From positions 124,001 to 188,000 of the IMG/VR virus record IMGVR_UViG_3300050034_000187: a stretch of DNA of 64,000 bases. One strand, 5' to 3'. The stretch comes from a virus. The notes beneath the pieces were generated by a model, which worked only from the letters and a program-made list of their open reading frames with translations, was not told where the DNA came from and did no database searches. Positions 62,188 through 64,000 of the stretch are shown piece after piece (positions within the stretch are counted from its first letter, which is position 1; the number at the start of each line of letters is the position of its first letter). Position numbers and translations under genes: made by a program.

Positions 62188-63009
62188 ATGTTATTTTTTG
62201 CAAGTGGTCCGAGATATAATTATTGGTCTGAAAGCAGATTGGCTAGATTCTTATTAAAAGGATCTAAGCCACGTTCTGCAACTGCCGAAGAGTGGGATGA
62301 ATGGACTATGAATATTAAAATAAAACATCCCATTCGATATTGGATTGCAGACACCGGGTTGATATTTGCACAAGATGTTTGCATGCTCCCTCTTGATATA
62401 TATCATATCATTCATACTTATATCAATAATAGATATATATCAAAAATTCACGCACTTACCGCCACTTCGAAACATTTGAAGAGAGGACAATATTATGACA
62501 TTGATACTCGTATGTTTTATTGTCTATTTGATACTTTAGTAAAATATGTCGAGAGCGAAGTTGCTCATATGAGTGTATGGAGTAACGGGAGTGATGAAAG
62601 CAAAAATAAAAAATATAAATTCAAACATGGCAGATGCAAAGAAGCTGGAATTGATTATTTAAACTGGGAAAAATCACTATTATTAGATAAGGAAATGGGA
62701 ACTGCCATTGATTCTCCATTTTATAACACTCCAACGGATCAAGCTTTCAAAGCTATGAAAGTTTTAGAATTATATACTTGGTATACAGAAGTATATGAAA
62801 ATAGAAAATCATCTTACGTATTATCTGGCTTGGAAGAATATGATAAAAATCATCCACGAACGGCTGATTTATTATCCGGGATGGGTAACACCAATAAAGA
62901 TAAATCAAATCTTTTAAATAAAATGAGAGATATTGATACTCAATATGAAAAAGAAGAAGATAATAAACTTCTTGAATTGATTAAACTTCGAAGAAGTCTA
63001 TGGACTTAA
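62188..63009 (+). CDS. Conserved phage protein of unknown function (273 aa)
   Basis: ATG after AAGGAGA. Contains ATAEEWDEWTMNIKIKHPIRYWIADTGLIFAQDVCMLPLDIYHII and a charged helical C-terminus (NKMRDIDTQYEKEEDNKLLELIKLRRSLW). This kind of protein is recurrent in T4-like phages near replication and structural genes, to my memory, without known function. No catalytic motif seen. Confidence 0.65.
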   Translation: MLFFASGPRYNYWSESRLARFLLKGSKPRSATAEEWDEWTMNIKIKHPIRYWIADTGLIFAQDVCMLPLDIYHIIHTYINNRYISKIHALTATSKHLKRGQYYDIDTRMFYCLFDTLVKYVESEVAHMSVWSNGSDESKNKKYKFKHGRCKEAGIDYLNWEKSLLLDKEMGTAIDSPFYNTPTDQAFKAMKVLELYTWYTEVYENRKSSYVLSGLEEYDKNHPRTADLLSGMGNTNKDKSNLLNKMRDIDTQYEKEEDNKLLELIKLRRSLWT

Positions 63010-63040
63010 AAATCCCCACCAATTGGTGGGGATTTTCTTT
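63009..63040 (+). terminator. Rho-independent terminator
   Basis: AAAATCCCCACC and GGTGGGGATTTT form a perfect palindrome around AATT, followed by CTTTT. Confidence 0.92.
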
Positions 63041-63049
63041 TATATAAAA

Positions 63050-63057
63050 GATAAATA
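63050..63057 (+). promoter_or_regulatory. Late-type promoter GATAAATA
   Basis: GATAAATA 25 bases before the ATG at 63082, directly after a terminator. Confidence 0.55.
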
Positions 63058-63081
63058 TCTCTTAGTGAGGTATTATTTATT

Positions 63082-64000
63082 ATGCCAGTACCAGAAGAAA
63101 ATATATCATCTGATTTATTCAATTTTTTAACAACTCGTTTTTCTCTTGGACCGGGAATTGATGAGAGCGGAAAAACTGTTACTAAACCAGAAGACATTAA
63201 AGTTTTTACTTTTGATTTTGTTACTAAAAATAAAAAAGATAGTGGTTGTGTTGTTATTAGTTTATTAGATGATTCTTCTAGTATTAATTCAGTTAAAATA
63301 TATTTTGGAAAAGAGTTATCTGATTTATCTGGAGAAGCACAAGATGAATGGTATGCTTTTCTTCAGCAAATACGACAATTTGCTAAAACCCATGTACTTG
63401 GGTTTGATGTTAGAAATATTAATAAAAGTACTCTTGAAAAATCTGATTTAGAACCAATGTTTGAAAGTACCTTTGGTCCCATTGATGGTTCTGTGAAAAC
63501 CAGCCGTCAACCATTAGATAATATGCAAATTGTCATCAAGCACAATGATAGAATTGATCCATCAATTAAAAATGCCCGATCAAGAAGGATAGATAGAATT
63601 TATGTAACCACCTCAAATGGAGAACGATTCTTGCTTCCCTTTAAATCATTGCTTGCTGCGAGAGCAATGGCCCGACACATTGATAATGGTGGTCTTCCGT
63701 ATGATTCCATCGGAAAATCAATTGTATCGCTTGTGGATGAATTGCAATCCATTCATAAATTCATTCACACCATGAAGCATAATGCCTCTTCTCCTGAAGA
63801 GATATCTGCGCTGGAATCCGGTAAAAATCGATGTATTCAAATCAAAAAAATGCTTTCTAGCTTAATAAGTGATGGTGGATATAAAAAGAATTCTCCGTCT
63901 CTTGCAAATTTAAATCAAGAATTCCCCACAGATGAATATGAATTATTCAATGATCAATCCTTAGATGAAGAATGCACAGATGCCATCCCTTATATTATGA
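63082..64000 (+). CDS. Conserved T4-like phage protein, 3' end outside window
   Basis: Open to the window end (306 codons). The central part MQIVIKHNDRIDPSIKNARSRRIDRIYVTTSNGERFLLPFKSLLAARAMARHIDNGG resembles a protein widespread in T4-like cyanophages and pelagiphages ('...R...i.aiyi.n.dGERf.yPf..l.gaRAMarHv..GG.pyd.iG'). A helical part LVDELQSIHKFIHTMKH follows. Late promoter upstream suggests a virion or assembly role. Function unknown. Confidence 0.7.
   Translation, partial: MPVPEENISSDLFNFLTTRFSLGPGIDESGKTVTKPEDIKVFTFDFVTKNKKDSGCVVISLLDDSSSINSVKIYFGKELSDLSGEAQDEWYAFLQQIRQFAKTHVLGFDVRNINKSTLEKSDLEPMFESTFGPIDGSVKTSRQPLDNMQIVIKHNDRIDPSIKNARSRRIDRIYVTTSNGERFLLPFKSLLAARAMARHIDNGGLPYDSIGKSIVSLVDELQSIHKFIHTMKHNASSPEEISALESGKNRCIQIKKMLSSLISDGGYKKNSPSLANLNQEFPTDEYELFNDQSLDEECTDAIPYIM

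Overview
The window is part of the genome of a large tailed double-stranded DNA phage of the T4-like (myovirus) type, probably a jumbo phage. It is AT-rich and densely packed, with most genes on the plus strand, many stop/start overlaps (TAATG, ATGA) and dozens of tiny genes. The replication set is T4-like: a family B DNA polymerase (split in two), a gp45-like sliding clamp, a gp41-like helicase, a gp61-like primase, RNase H and a PseT-like polynucleotide kinase/phosphatase. T4-type late promoter boxes (TATAAATA or GATAAATA) precede several genes. Two exported, outer-membrane-like proteins suggest a Gram-negative host. No tRNA or rRNA gene was seen, and both ends cut through genes.

Layout. 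1-784: end of a nicotinamide phosphoribosyltransferase gene. 868-5710: a methyltransferase-like gene, an SF2 helicase, a 667-residue protein that I read as a divergent, nuclease-dead and C-terminally shortened Cas12 effector, and a three-repeat CRISPR array directly behind it. 5772-9223: small genes and an NAD+-dependent DNA ligase. 9199-21093: accessory small genes, two exported proteins, a zinc peptidase, a radical SAM enzyme and repeat proteins. 21114-25215: DNA polymerase interrupted by an HNH homing endonuclease gene. 27400-31297: clamp, zinc-finger protein, and a TPM-like/LemA membrane gene pair. 31385-38474: three transposon units (IS200/IS605, IS607 and a solo tnpB) around small genes and an HD hydrolase. 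38526-43821: RNase H, an Acb1-like anti-CBASS enzyme, a glycosyltransferase and an AAA+ ATPase. 48061-53153: structural protein, primase, helicase and a minus-strand amidoligase-like gene. 53698-64000: nucleotidyltransferase, phosphoesterase, CCA-type nucleotidyltransferase, kinase/phosphatase, a glycosyltransferase and conserved phage genes.

Three signals stand out. (1) The CRISPR array with a Cas12-like protein that has lost its RuvC residues: a candidate phage-borne RNA-guided DNA-binding (silencing) system. (2) About 50 small genes in eight clusters that share a C-terminal peptide of the type SNEEVLQYIMEQ. Their bodies differ, often resembling a small beta-barrel (KIGDYV box), but the tail is kept with varied synonymous codons, so the peptide seems to be selected. 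(3) Unusual expression signals: seven promoters place the start codon exactly six bases after the -10 box (predicted leaderless mRNAs), and several promoters lie inside inverted repeats whose 3' arm covers the next ribosome binding site.

NAD salvage, NAD-dependent ligase, Acb1, an HD (p)ppGpp hydrolase-like protein and the kinase/phosphatase look like a counter-defence and host-takeover set. Identifications rest on motifs read by eye and remembered family patterns; no database search was run.
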